Shown here: piece after piece, positions 1 to 7,234 of the stretch
Layout of the letters: the number at the start of each line of letters is the position of its first letter
Numbering within the stretch: position 1 is the stretch's first letter
Assembly: GCA_900769035.1 (NCBI GenBank)
Contig: CAAGFD010000094.1
Location: 1-10,501 of the forward strand
From: Bacteroidales bacterium
GTDB taxonomy: Bacteria; Bacteroidota; Bacteroidia; Bacteroidales; Paludibacteraceae
Direction of reading: 5' to 3'
DNA: 10,501 bases
Position numbers and translations under genes: made by a program
Notes under the pieces: generated by a model
Told to the model about the DNA's origin: nothing
The model's database searches: none
What the model saw: the letters and a program-made list of their open reading frames with translations, nothing else

Positions 1-129
1 ATCAGCTGCATTTTTGGCCTCGTTAACACCACGTTTAATCTTGTCTTTAAGATTTCCGCCTCCGAATTGGGCTTGTGTTGCACTGATTGACATTATTGCA
101 ACAAGCATTAGTAATAATACTTTTTTCAT
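1..129 (-). CDS. Secreted protein of unknown function, N-terminal fragment
   Basis: Only the first 43 codons are inside the window; the gene runs off the left edge. Its ATG is at 129-127. The N-terminus is a clear Sec signal peptide: MKK, a hydrophobic core (VLLLMLVAIM, residues 4-13), then an ATQAQ stretch with likely signal peptidase I cleavage after residue 20 (A-Q-A | Q). The mature part begins QFGGGNLKDKIKRGVNEAKN, a charged and probably helical stretch. No lipobox cysteine is visible, so a periplasmic or exported protein is more likely than a lipoprotein. I do not recognise the family. A strong promoter match lies 237-267 bases upstream, which implies a long untranslated leader. The signal peptide is convincing; the function is unknown. 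Confidence 0.75.
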   Translation of the reverse strand, partial: MKKVLLLMLVAIMSISATQAQFGGGNLKDKIKRGVNEAKNAAD

Positions 130-360
130 AAAATGATGTTTTAAATGATTAATAGCACGTTTTCATCTGCCAAAAGGGTGGAGTATAAACAGTTTTGCGC
201 TATGCCGTGGCGATATAATATCGTAGGGAGGGAAGAACTTGTTCGTACTATACCTTGGCGAGAAAACGTTTGAATTTATTAAATATTATTTATTTACGTA
301 TTTATGGGTGTTTTTTATCCGAACGGTATAAAATGATGAGACTCATATACTCGGCTAAAT
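130..360 (-). promoter_or_regulatory. Long untranslated leader with a duplicated motif
   Basis: This stretch lies between the predicted transcription start and the ATG of the secreted protein. It holds no gene-like reading frame. Two related 24-base segments occur 48 bases apart on the minus strand, at 261-238 (begins TCGCCAAGGTATAG) and 213-190 (begins TCGCCACGGCATAG). They match at 12 of the first 14 positions and 16 of 24 overall. Between them are two small self-complementary elements: 235-244 (GAAC-TT-GTTC) and 211-223 (CGATAT-A-ATATCG). This could be a structured regulatory leader or a small RNA, but I do not recognise it as a known riboswitch class. Confidence 0.35.
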
Positions 361-365
361 CACTG

Positions 366-396
366 CAAAGGTATGTATAATTTTTTATATCACAAA
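366..396 (-). promoter_or_regulatory. Bacteroidota-type promoter for the secreted-protein gene
   Basis: On the minus strand, TTTG (396-393), a 19-base spacer and TACCTTTG (373-366) match the Bacteroidota consensus TTTG-N19-21-TAnnTTTG perfectly. Transcription would start near 360, giving a leader of about 230 nt before the ATG at 129. No other -7 match was found between 130 and 365, so this is the best candidate for the partial gene at the left edge. Confidence 0.7.
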
Positions 397-655
397 GAAA
401 TTCTACATACATTTTACTTCAGAGGTGTAAGCCCTTGTTTGCTTTTGTGGTTTTAAATAAGATATTTTTTGTGAGAAAAGATATTAACGCGAGCTATATG
501 TTCATTATCGCAGTATTTTTAGGCAAACAGAATGATTGTTATGTTTCATATATCCATGATGAAGCCTTTATCGGCATGTTTTAATTCATAAATATGCTAT
601 AAATACATGGCTTTTGCCGTTATCGGAAAATATTTAATGTACATTTAATTTTTTT
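397..655. other. Intergenic stretch, nothing recognised
   Basis: This AT-rich stretch lies between the 3' end of the glycosyltransferase gene and the promoter at 366-396. I see no credible reading frame, tRNA or strong terminator hairpin. A short run of T on the plus strand (649-657) follows a weak palindrome around 636-645. It is oriented away from the glycosyltransferase transcript and is not called as its terminator. Confidence 0.5.
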
Positions 656-1849
656 TTAACGTGATATTGTTTGTTTGTAAACAGCTGATATTTTTTCTCC
701 TATAGATTCATAGGTATACTCGTTTTTGGTGTTTGAATTATCTCTGGTGCTGAAGTCATTAATGTGGTCTATCATGTAATTCATTGCATAGCAGAGGGTG
801 TTGGTATCTTTTTGTGGTACGAGAATGCCCTGGCTCGATATTTTGATGTCGTTTTCTGTTTTTGTTATAGGATGCAGTATCATTGGGGCAATTCCTACGG
901 CAGTGGAGATGATTGGGAGCTCCATTACCGATGCTTCTTGTAGTACCACAGCGGCTGTTTCGTAATTGGAGAAAAGGATGAAAGCATCGGCTTCCGTCAT
1001 CTCTATTGCTACTTGCTCGGTGAGGAGCTCGCCGGTGAATTCAATAATGCCTCGGTTGGTAAGGCCTTTGATATTTGCTGCTGCTTTGGTTAACTCAAAA
1101 TCAGGTCCTATTCCAACCATTTTCACCTTAAAATCATCCCTTATTGCTAATAATTGTTCTGTAGCCTCCACTATACCGACAGTGTTTTTTGCTTCATTAT
1201 TAAAGCAACTGACGTGTAGGAATACGAATTTTTCTTTATTTTTAGGATGTGTGGTTTTGCTGTATTCATTTTTTGATAGAGAGTAGAAAAGGTCGTTGAC
1301 GACATTCGGAATTACCGTTATATCCCTGAGGTTATTGGAGAGGGCTTTTTTCATTGCATCGGCCAGGAGGTCGGAAACGGGCATTACCATAGAGGCTTTC
1401 GTTATCGCTTTTTTGTGAAATTCTTTTAATTTGTTTCGATAAAAGGCACCGTTTTCAGGAAGATAACCGGTCCAATGTTCGGTAAGAACAAATGGGATAT
1501 TGTATCTTTTTTTGATATAAAGGGGTAGGATTATCTGTTTTGTAAGCACGTTGAGGTGGATTATGTCCGGTAAACCGTAATGTGAGTGCCAATATCTCCA
1601 AGCTTTAAAGAGGTGCTTTATTTCGGTGATGGAATTCTTTTTATCGGGATAATAGAAAAAAGTTTGTTTTACACCATGGCTATGTATGTGCTCCACGTAA
1701 TGTTTTTTTACATCCGGGTGGTAACAGATGTAAAGTACGTGAACGTCAATGCCTTGAGAAAGTACAGCCTCCGCGTGTCGGAAAACGAAAAGACCCGACA
1801 TAGCATCGTATTTGGTTGGGTACCAAGGTGTAATGAATAGTGATTTCAT
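656..1849 (-). CDS. Glycosyltransferase, GT4-like (GT-B fold)
   Basis: A 397-residue cytoplasmic glycosyltransferase, the usual length for family 4 (RfaB/PimA-like) enzymes, which move a sugar from a nucleotide-sugar donor to a glycan or lipid acceptor. The N-terminal Rossmann half starts MKSLFITPWYPTKYDAMSG and includes TEHWTGYL (123-130), with the EH pair common in these enzymes, and MPVSD at 156-160. IPNVV at 180-184 leads into the hinge. The C-terminal donor-binding half begins near 208 (FVFLHVSCF). It contains VGIGPD (245-250) and the E-x7-E signature E297 to E305 within SNYETAAVVLQEA, then a GILVP strand (341-345). The acceptor and sugar cannot be told. It stands alone, with no other polysaccharide genes in view and intergenic DNA on both sides, so it is probably monocistronic. 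A likely promoter lies 41-72 bases upstream. Family assignment is firm; substrate is unknown. Confidence 0.9.
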   Translation of the reverse strand: MKSLFITPWYPTKYDAMSGLFVFRHAEAVLSQGIDVHVLYICYHPDVKKHYVEHIHSHGVKQTFFYYPDKKNSITEIKHLFKAWRYWHSHYGLPDIIHLNVLTKQIILPLYIKKRYNIPFVLTEHWTGYLPENGAFYRNKLKEFHKKAITKASMVMPVSDLLADAMKKALSNNLRDITVIPNVVNDLFYSLSKNEYSKTTHPKNKEKFVFLHVSCFNNEAKNTVGIVEATEQLLAIRDDFKVKMVGIGPDFELTKAAANIKGLTNRGIIEFTGELLTEQVAIEMTEADAFILFSNYETAAVVLQEASVMELPIISTAVGIAPMILHPITKTENDIKISSQGILVPQKDTNTLCYAMNYMIDHINDFSTRDNSNTKNEYTYESIGEKISAVYKQTISR

Positions 1850-1889
1850 ACTCTTTTTACTACTCCTAATTCCGGTTATGTTTACTTTA

Positions 1890-1921
1890 CAAAGTTAATA
1901 ATAAAATTTCAAATACACAAT
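1890..1921 (-). promoter_or_regulatory. Likely promoter of the glycosyltransferase gene
   Basis: TAACTTTG (1897-1890, minus strand) is an exact -7 TAnnTTTG match. Twenty bases upstream is ATTG (1921-1918), three of four bases of the -33 box. It lies 41 bp upstream of the ATG, a normal distance. The imperfect -33 box lowers confidence. Confidence 0.5.
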
Positions 1922-2150
1922 CATTTAATTATTTGATTCCTGCAGTAGGCGGAGTATTCATTTTAGGTAGTTGGCGATTATTCGTTCCGGGAGTTGGCAA
2001 TGAATATATTTTGGAGAACAGATGGTTGGTGCACTCAAAATAATAATCAGTAGCAACATTGATTGGTTTTGGAAATTATGACGACGGGGTGGTGGTTGAG
2101 GGGTAAATCTATAATAGGGGGAAAATAGAATTTAAAAAATAGGCTGCGTA

Positions 2151-2275
2151 TAAATATAGTAGTCTTTAAATATAGAGGTTTGTAAATATAGTAGTTTGAA
2201 AATATAGCGACTTGTAAATAGAGAAGTATAAATATAGTAGTCTGAAAATATAGAGTGGTCCATAAATGGAGTGCC
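2151..2275. repeat. Degenerate 16-bp tandem repeat, about 8 units
   Basis: The unit is close to TAAATATAGTAGTTTG. Units start at 2151, 2167, 2183, 2199, 2215, 2229, 2245 and 2263. Four of the first five spacings and the sixth unit are exactly 16 bp; the fifth unit is 14 bp, the seventh 18 bp, and the last is eroded. The core AAATATAG is the best kept. Since 16 is not a multiple of three, it cannot encode a repeated peptide. No replication protein gene is nearby to suggest iterons. Confidence 0.85.
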
Positions 2276-2289
2276 TAAAAAACTAGAAA

Positions 2290-2326
2290 GGATTATAAAT
2301 CCCGTTTCCCAACGAAGTTTATAACC
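2290..2326. repeat. Intergenic hairpin next to the 16-bp repeat
   Basis: Arms GGATTATAAA (2290-2299) and TTTATAACC (2318-2326) pair over 9 bp with one bulged A, leaving an 18-base loop. No T-run follows on either strand, so it is not an intrinsic terminator. It resembles a REP-type intergenic palindrome, but other copies would be needed to show that. Confidence 0.45.
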
Positions 2327-2546
2327 CATTTCTACAAACAAAATCTATTATCTAAAATCAATCTCTTATTATGCTATGAAAGTTCTTTATTAACACTTAT
2401 CTAATTTTATATCATGAAAAAAATAACACTCATTTTCTTTATTTTCAATAGCAAATTTAGGCATTTATTTTTATATTGCAAGCGTTTTGGCAAAAATTTT
2501 TTCAAAAAATTTTTTCAGCCGATTTTTGCCTTTGTAAGTGTAGATT

Positions 2547-2567
2547 ATAACCATTTTAAATGGTTAT
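2547..2567. repeat. 21-bp palindrome with 10-bp arms
   Basis: ATAACCATTT, a single central T, then AAATGGTTAT: two perfect 10-bp arms. This is too symmetric to be likely by chance, though AT-rich. It could be a protein-binding site or a hairpin. No neighbouring gene depends on it in an obvious way. Confidence 0.5.
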
Positions 2568-2847
2568 TTAGCTTGATTTTTGTCAATTTCTTTTTACAAA
2601 GAAAATCTTAAAAGGCTGTTAATTTAAAAAATCTACTGTTTCAAAAGCATTTTTTAAGCAAAATTTTTCTTATTCTCTTGCAAAATTTTCACTTTATTTA
2701 TTTCGCTTATGCTCTGCAAAGTTTTTTGTAAGGGTACTTGTTAATCTTTTTTTTGCCAAAATCTCGATTTCTTCGGTGTGGCAGAATAATAAAGGTTGCT
2801 TTTACATTAGCTTTGGCAGTATAAATGCGTTTCAATAAAGTGTTTTA

Positions 2848-4002
2848 TTATTTGCCTTTATAATCTTCATCGAAGTCTTCAGAAAAATCTTGCTCATCGA
2901 AATCTTCATCGGTAATATTATCATCGGACAATACTTCTTCGAAGTCATCTTCTTTGATATCTGTTTTAACCTCAAGGTTTCGATGTGTAAATATTTCTAT
3001 TCTGTTTTCTTCTTTATTTATTTCCGTCCATAGCAAATCTTTCAGTTCGGTAATGCCGTATCCTGAAATGGAAGAGATAAAGATATGCGGTACTTCTGTA
3101 GGCAATTCTTTTTCCATTGCTTCGATGAGTTCTTCGTCGAGCATATCGGATTTTGAGATTGCCAATACTCTCTGTTTACGTATTAAATCGGGGTTGTATT
3201 CTTCGAGTTCGTGTAGCAGAATGTGGTATTCTTTATTAATATCTTCGCTATCGGCAGGGATGAGGAATAGTAGTATGGCGTTTCTTTCGATATGCCTTAA
3301 AAATCTCAATCCCAATCCTTTACCGGTACTTGCTCCTTCTATAATACCCGGGATATCTGCCATGCAGAAAGATTTTCCACCGCGATATTCTACGATGCCG
3401 AGGTTTGGCACGAGGGTAGTGAAGGGGTAGTTTGCTATTTCGGGTTTTGCTGCGGATACAACGCTGAGCAGAGTAGATTTACCGGCATTAGGGAAGCCAA
3501 CTAAGCCCACGTCACCGAGCACTTTAAGTTCTAAAATCACATATTTTTCTTGCATTGGTTCGCCCGGTTGAGCGTAGCGAGGGGTTTGATTAGTTGCGGT
3601 GCGGAAATGCCAATTGCCGAGTCCGCCACGACCGCCTTTGAGCAATACCACCTCTTGCTTGTCTTCGGTGATATCGCAGAGGAATTGCCCCGTTTCGGCA
3701 TCGTAAGCTACTGTGCCACAAGGTACGTCGATATACACGTCTTTACCATCGGCTCCGAAGCTACGACTGCTGCCTCCGCTCTCTCCATTGCCCGCCATGA
3801 TATGACGGGTATAACGCAAGTGTAGCAAAGTCCAATAATCTTTATTGCCGCGTAGAATGATATGGCCACCTCTGCCTCCGTCTCCACCGTCCGGTCCTCC
3901 TTTCGGGATGTATTTCTCTCGATGGAAATGTGCCGATCCTGCCCCTCCTTTCCCGGAGCGACAATAAATTTTTACATAATCTACAAAATTGGAATTTGCC
4001 AT
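2848..4002 (-). CDS. obg: Obg-family GTPase (ribosome assembly)
   Basis: Obg is an essential GTPase that binds the 50S subunit, acts late in ribosome assembly and links it to stress signalling. This one is 384 residues. The glycine-rich Obg fold occupies residues 1-160, with [20 protein letters not shown] near 18-37 and repeated GG motifs. The G domain follows: G1 GFPNAGKST (169-177), switch region [12 protein letters not shown] (191-202), G3 DIPG (216-219), G4 SKSD (283-286, a variant of NKxD) and G5 SSISG (310-314). Instead of the C-terminal OCT domain there is a very acidic tail (351-381, rich in D and E), a form I associate with Bacteroidota Obg. It lies 27 bp behind adk and is probably the last gene of the hpt-adk-obg transcript. 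Only a weak A/T stem overlaps its stop. Confidence 0.97.
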   Translation of the reverse strand: MANSNFVDYVKIYCRSGKGGAGSAHFHREKYIPKGGPDGGDGGRGGHIILRGNKDYWTLLHLRYTRHIMAGNGESGGSSRSFGADGKDVYIDVPCGTVAYDAETGQFLCDITEDKQEVVLLKGGRGGLGNWHFRTATNQTPRYAQPGEPMQEKYVILELKVLGDVGLVGFPNAGKSTLLSVVSAAKPEIANYPFTTLVPNLGIVEYRGGKSFCMADIPGIIEGASTGKGLGLRFLRHIERNAILLFLIPADSEDINKEYHILLHELEEYNPDLIRKQRVLAISKSDMLDEELIEAMEKELPTEVPHIFISSISGYGITELKDLLWTEINKEENRIEIFTHRNLEVKTDIKEDDFEEVLSDDNITDEDFDEQDFSEDFDEDYKGK

Positions 4003-4029
4003 AAATAATATGTATAGGGTTTTTATTAA

Positions 4030-4605
4030 TTATTTTCCGATTTCGCCTATAAGAGCCTTTATCTGATTAAAGCAATCGTCGATAGAAGTATTGTTGTTCA
4101 CTGCATGGTAGCGGTCGGTACTCTTGTAATAGTCGGCAACAGGCAGGGTAACTGTTTGATATACTTCCAAGCGATGGTTGATAGTTTCGAGATTATCGTC
4201 GGCACGGCCTGATGTTTTTGCTCTATTCAGCAAGCGTTCGATGAGAAGGTCGTGGTTTACGTCGATATTCAGCATTATGGTTACTTTTTCGTTGTAAGCA
4301 GAAAGTAATGTGTCGAGATTTTTTGCTTGGTCAACAGTTCTTGGATATCCGTCGAAGATGAAGCCTTTGGCATCGAGATTGTTTTTGATTACCGATTCCA
4401 GCATGCCGTTGATAATTTCATCAGGCACCAAGTTACCGGCGTCGATAAGTGTTTTGGCTTTCATTCCCAGTTCTGTGCCTTTGGCAATTTCTCCACGAAG
4501 TAAGTCTCCTGTTGAGATGTGTTTGAGTCCGTATTTTTCTACTAAAATATCACTTTGAGTTCCTTTACCGGAACCCGGGGCTCCTGTAATTACAATATTA
4601 AGCAT
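4030..4605 (-). CDS. adk: Adenylate kinase, short-LID type
   Basis: This enzyme interconverts ATP plus AMP and two ADP in the cytoplasm. At 191 residues it fits the bacterial short form. Visible motifs are the P-loop GAPGSGKGT (8-16), the AMP-binding stretch STGDLLRGEI (31-40), and FDGYPRT (84-90) with the catalytic arginine at 89. The LID region is compact, SGRADDN (132-138), without the four-cysteine zinc knuckle found in many Gram-positive enzymes. The ATG at 4605 follows the hpt stop by 20 bp, and obg begins 27 bp after its own stop, so the three genes are very likely cotranscribed. The sequence is complete and all key residues are present. Confidence 0.98.
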   Translation of the reverse strand: MLNIVITGAPGSGKGTQSDILVEKYGLKHISTGDLLRGEIAKGTELGMKAKTLIDAGNLVPDEIINGMLESVIKNNLDAKGFIFDGYPRTVDQAKNLDTLLSAYNEKVTIMLNIDVNHDLLIERLLNRAKTSGRADDNLETINHRLEVYQTVTLPVADYYKSTDRYHAVNNNTSIDDCFNQIKALIGEIGK

Positions 4606-4625
4606 GATAATACTTTTAAGGTTTG

Positions 4626-5162
4626 TTATTTAATAAGTGTATAAATATCACGAAGATTACGGCCGTAGCCATCGTAGTCGAGTCCGTAGCCAACGATAAA
4701 ATCGTTTGGTATAGGCATCACTACATAGTCGAGAGTAAGGTCGTATTTAAGGGCGTCGGGTTTAAAGAATAATGTGGCTATTTTCAAGTCCGCAACACCT
4801 TTTGCTTTCAATATCTCCACCATTTTACTCATTGTAAGGCCGGAGTCTACGATGTCTTCTACAATAACTACGGTACGCCCTTTTACATCTTCATTAAGAC
4901 CGATAATTTCGTTTACCGTGCCGGTACTGCCGGTACCACTGTAAGAAGATAGTTTGATAAAACTCATCTGAGCCTGTATTTCAACCCTTTTCATAAGGTC
5001 GGCGGCAAACATAAAAGCACCATTTAGCACTACTAAAAATATAGGATTTGTGCCTTCCAAGTCATGTCGCATTTTTTCTGCCACTTTATCAATGGCAGCA
5101 AGTATCTCATTTTCAGGTATAGAGATGCCGAAAGTTTTATCTTTTAGAGTAATGGTTTTCAT
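4626..5162 (-). CDS. hpt: Hypoxanthine(-guanine) phosphoribosyltransferase
   Basis: A purine-salvage enzyme joining hypoxanthine or guanine to PRPP to make IMP or GMP. I place the start at the ATG at 5162 (178 residues, MKTITLKDKT). An in-frame TTG at 5189 would add nine residues, but it lies inside the -7 box of the promoter, upstream of the transcript. Motifs: VLNGAFMF (45-52), the flexible-loop SSYSG (72-76), the PRPP-binding loop VVIVEDIVDSGLT (98-110) with its two acidic residues, and the purine-contact end DFIVGYGLDYDGYGRNLRD (154-172). It is the first gene of the hpt-adk-obg cluster, with a 20-bp gap to adk. Base preference between hypoxanthine and guanine cannot be read from the sequence. 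Confidence 0.96.
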   Translation of the reverse strand: MKTITLKDKTFGISIPENEILAAIDKVAEKMRHDLEGTNPIFLVVLNGAFMFAADLMKRVEIQAQMSFIKLSSYSGTGSTGTVNEIIGLNEDVKGRTVVIVEDIVDSGLTMSKMVEILKAKGVADLKIATLFFKPDALKYDLTLDYVVMPIPNDFIVGYGLDYDGYGRNLRDIYTLIK

Positions 5163-5186
5163 ATTTGTGTCAACAAAAAATCGGTG

Positions 5187-5218
5187 CAAAGGTACAACAT
5201 TCTTTACAATCTACCAAA
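5187..5218 (-). promoter_or_regulatory. Promoter of the hpt-adk-obg operon
   Basis: On the minus strand, TTTG (5218-5215), a 20-base spacer and TACCTTTG (5194-5187) match the Bacteroidota consensus exactly. Transcription would start near 5181, about 20 nt before the ATG at 5162. The position of the -7 box rules out the upstream TTG codon at 5189 as the hpt start. Confidence 0.8.
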
Positions 5219-5240
5219 ATGTTCATTTCTTACCGCTATT

Positions 5241-5348
5241 CCTACTCACAAGGGGCAACTGCAAAATTAGAGATAAAATTAAAAGAAAACTTTAACAGGA
5301 AAAAATTAAGCCTACTCTCAATGGTCAACTTCAAAATTAGAGACAAAA
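5241..5348. repeat. Pair of direct repeats 70 bp apart
   Basis: Segment 5241-5278 (begins CCTACTCACAAGGGGCAACT) recurs at 5311-5348 (begins CCTACTCTCAATGGTCAACT) with 33 of 38 bases identical. A shared AAAATTAGAGA core is included. The copies fill the 198-bp gap between the RNA methyltransferase stop and the hpt promoter. A third, shorter match (16 of 17 bases to the first copy) occurs at 8589-8605, at the broken end of the ATPase remnant. They may be ends of a small mobile element or a dispersed repeat. No transposase gene is present. Confidence 0.7.
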
Positions 5349-5387
5349 TATTAAAGTGTGGAATAATTCCCGGGCTATTAAAATGAT

Positions 5388-5918
5388 TTACAATATTAAC
5401 TTTTTTGCAAATTCCCAGATGATAATGCCGGCAGTAATACTCACATTTAGAGAGTGTTTTGTGCCGAATTGAGGTAGTTCTATGCAACCGTTACACAGGT
5501 TAATAGCATTTTGGTCTACGCCTTTTACTTCATTTCCGAGAATAACGGCATATTTTTTATCATTGTCGATAGTCAACTCTTGCAGCATAGTAGACCCTTC
5601 GGCTTGCTCGATGGCAAAGACGGTATATCCTTCTGATTTATAATGATTAACGGCTTGACAAGTGTCGGCATAATGTTCCCAATCGACGCTGAATTCGGCA
5701 CCGAGAGCAGACTTATGTATTTCGGGGTGAGGGGGAACGGCGGTAATGCCACAAAGGATTACTTTTTCTATGCGGTAGGCATCTCCTGTGCGGAATACGG
5801 CTCCTACGTTATGAAGGCTACGTACGTTGTCGAGTATCACTACGAGGGGTATTTTGCTTGCTTGTTTATATTCTTCAGTGCTTAGGCGTATTATCTCTTC
5901 TGTTTCTAATTTCTTCAT
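5388..5918 (-). CDS. SpoU/TrmH-family RNA 2'-O-methyltransferase
   Basis: A SPOUT-class enzyme that methylates a ribose 2'-hydroxyl in tRNA or rRNA using S-adenosylmethionine. All three SpoU motifs are present: motif 1 LDNVRSLHNVGAVFRT (29-44) with the conserved N and R; motif 2 VILGNEVKGV (125-134); and motif 3 IELPQFGTKHSLNVSITAG (146-164), which forms the trefoil-knot cofactor site. At 176 residues it is close to a bare catalytic domain, without the L30e-like RNA-binding extension of RlmB types. That makes it closer to TrmH or TrmL-like proteins, and the RNA target cannot be assigned. It follows the permease gene by 58 bp with no promoter match between, so cotranscription is likely. The ATG at 5918 fits the start of the domain. 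Confidence 0.93.
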   Translation of the reverse strand: MKKLETEEIIRLSTEEYKQASKIPLVVILDNVRSLHNVGAVFRTGDAYRIEKVILCGITAVPPHPEIHKSALGAEFSVDWEHYADTCQAVNHYKSEGYTVFAIEQAEGSTMLQELTIDNDKKYAVILGNEVKGVDQNAINLCNGCIELPQFGTKHSLNVSITAGIIIWEFAKKLIL

Positions 5919-5976
5919 CTTTAATAATTTTCCTCTTTTATACGAGCTTTTTTTATTAGCAATGTATAATGGATTT

Positions 5977-7215
5977 TTACTCTTTACGCATTGCTTGAGC
6001 GGGGGTAATTTTAGTTACGAAATATGATGGTGCCACCAGTATTATTATCGACATTACACCTGTTATGATATTGAGTATTAGCCACATCCAAAACGGAAGC
6101 GATACGGGTACAAAGTCAACGTAATAAGATGCAGGGTCTAATTTAATTATATGTGTTAGGTATTGTATGCCGATGATTGATAGTCCTAAGATGTTGCCCC
6201 AAAGCATTCCTTTGCCAATAATATATGCGGCTTGAGCCAGGAAGATTTTTCGTATTTTAAGATTTCCGGCTCCGAGGGCTTTGAAAAGACCTATTGTTGC
6301 ACTCCTTTCTAAAATGAGTATGAGTAGCCCGGATATAGTACAGAAACCTGATACGGCAAACATTAGCACTAGTATTACTATGGCGTTCATGTCGAGTAGT
6401 TCGAGCCAATCGAATATTTGCTGAGATAGGCTTTCTATTGTTTCTACTCTATATCGTATGTCGCTATTGTTTTCTGCAATTACCGAGTAAACTTCGCTCG
6501 TTATGTTATCAATATCGTTGTAGTTGTCTACAATAATTTCTAATGATGATAGTTGACCTTCGCTCCAATTGTTAAGCCTTTGCACGTGGCTGATATCGGT
6601 GATGATATATAGTTTGTCGTAGTCACTGAAAGTGGTTTGGTATATTCCGGTAACTATAAATTTTCTGGCTCTGAGGGTGTTTGTGACGAAATAAGTAGTA
6701 AAGGTATCGCCCACATTGAGCATCATCGATTTTGAGATGTAGCTACTTATTATGGCTCCGTTTTTTATTGAGTCGTTAACTTCGGATAATAGCGAGCCTT
6801 CGATGAGGTTTTTCTTGAAAAAATCCCAATTGTAAGTATTGTCAACCCCCTTTAGCAGAATGCCTTGGAAGGCGTTTTCCGTTTGTATAATACCTGCTTT
6901 TTGTGCTATGTTCTGTACTGTTTTTACTCCTTTAATAGAGTTTATTTCACTGATAAACTCTTTATTCGGAGTGATAAAATTTTCTTGAGAGTCGTTCATA
7001 AATTGCTGTGGCAGAATTTGGATGTGGCTTCCAAAACCGGCTATTTGATTACGAACTTCTCTTTTGAAACCGATAATCACGGCAAGGGCAATAATCATCA
7101 CCGCCATGCCGAGCACTACGCCCGTTGTTGCGATGCGTATTGCCGGGCGCGACATTTTTTTCTCTTTATTATATTCGTGGTTGAATCGGCTTGCTATAAA
7201 GTACTCGAATTTCAT
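5977..7215 (-). CDS. LolC/LolE- or FtsX-like ABC transporter permease
   Basis: An inner-membrane permease of the MacB/FtsX/LolCE superfamily, 412 residues and four predicted membrane segments: about 28-50, 277-302, 327-352 and 373-397. A large periplasmic domain (51-275) sits between the first and second. The cytoplasmic stretch after the second segment, ERSATIGLFKALGAGNLKIRKIF (303-325), is the characteristic coupling helix that contacts the ATPase. The C-terminus TKITPAQAMRKE is also typical. The N-terminus (FEYFIASRF) matches the LolC/E pattern, and this architecture in Bacteroidota is usually annotated as a lipoprotein-releasing permease. No LolD-type ATPase gene is in the window, so its partner must be encoded elsewhere. 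The gene begins 19 bp after the aspartate kinase gene. The family is clear; the lipoprotein role is inferred. Confidence 0.9.
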   Translation of the reverse strand: MKFEYFIASRFNHEYNKEKKMSRPAIRIATTGVVLGMAVMIIALAVIIGFKREVRNQIAGFGSHIQILPQQFMNDSQENFITPNKEFISEINSIKGVKTVQNIAQKAGIIQTENAFQGILLKGVDNTYNWDFFKKNLIEGSLLSEVNDSIKNGAIISSYISKSMMLNVGDTFTTYFVTNTLRARKFIVTGIYQTTFSDYDKLYIITDISHVQRLNNWSEGQLSSLEIIVDNYNDIDNITSEVYSVIAENNSDIRYRVETIESLSQQIFDWLELLDMNAIVILVLMFAVSGFCTISGLLILILERSATIGLFKALGAGNLKIRKIFLAQAAYIIGKGMLWGNILGLSIIGIQYLTHIIKLDPASYYVDFVPVSLPFWMWLILNIITGVMSIIILVAPSYFVTKITPAQAMRKE

Positions 7216-7234
7216 ATAAAAGCAGGAGCTTTTT

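Larger units (their letters stand above)
1922..2847. other. Gene-poor intergenic region with repeats
   Basis: More than 900 bases without a convincing gene separate obg from the glycosyltransferase. Short open frames occur (2341-2132 minus, 2414-2611 plus). The first runs through a tandem repeat whose 16-bp period shifts frame each unit. The second is almost all Phe, Leu, Ile, Lys and Asn from AT-rich DNA. What can be seen is a degenerate tandem repeat (2151-2275), a hairpin (2290-2326), a 21-bp palindrome (2547-2567) and a widely spaced 12-bp inverted pair (2485-2496 and 2750-2761). No strong terminator for obg was found; only a weak 6-bp A/T stem (2834-2849) overlaps its stop codon. Confidence 0.6.

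Noticed and set aside
2132..2341. Minus-strand 69-codon frame with YYIYT-like repeats
   Set aside because: Most of it is the 16-bp tandem repeat read through, whose period shifts the frame each unit. There is no promoter and no recognisable domain.
2414..2611. Plus-strand 65-codon frame resembling a membrane peptide
   Set aside because: Composition (Phe, Lys, Leu, Ile) is what random AT-rich DNA gives. It contains a palindrome, has no promoter match and no supporting neighbour.
2834..2849. Terminator at the end of obg
   Set aside because: Only a 6-bp A/T stem that overlaps the stop codon, with no following T-run on the minus strand.
2954..3430. Plus-strand frames opposite obg, adk, lysC and other genes
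   Set aside because: They lie antisense within well-supported genes, have no domains or promoters, and are explained as shadows of the coding strand.
5163..5189. N-terminal extension of hpt from the TTG at 5189
   Set aside because: The TTG lies within the consensus -7 box, so it would not be on the transcript. The ATG at 5162 gives the normal family length.
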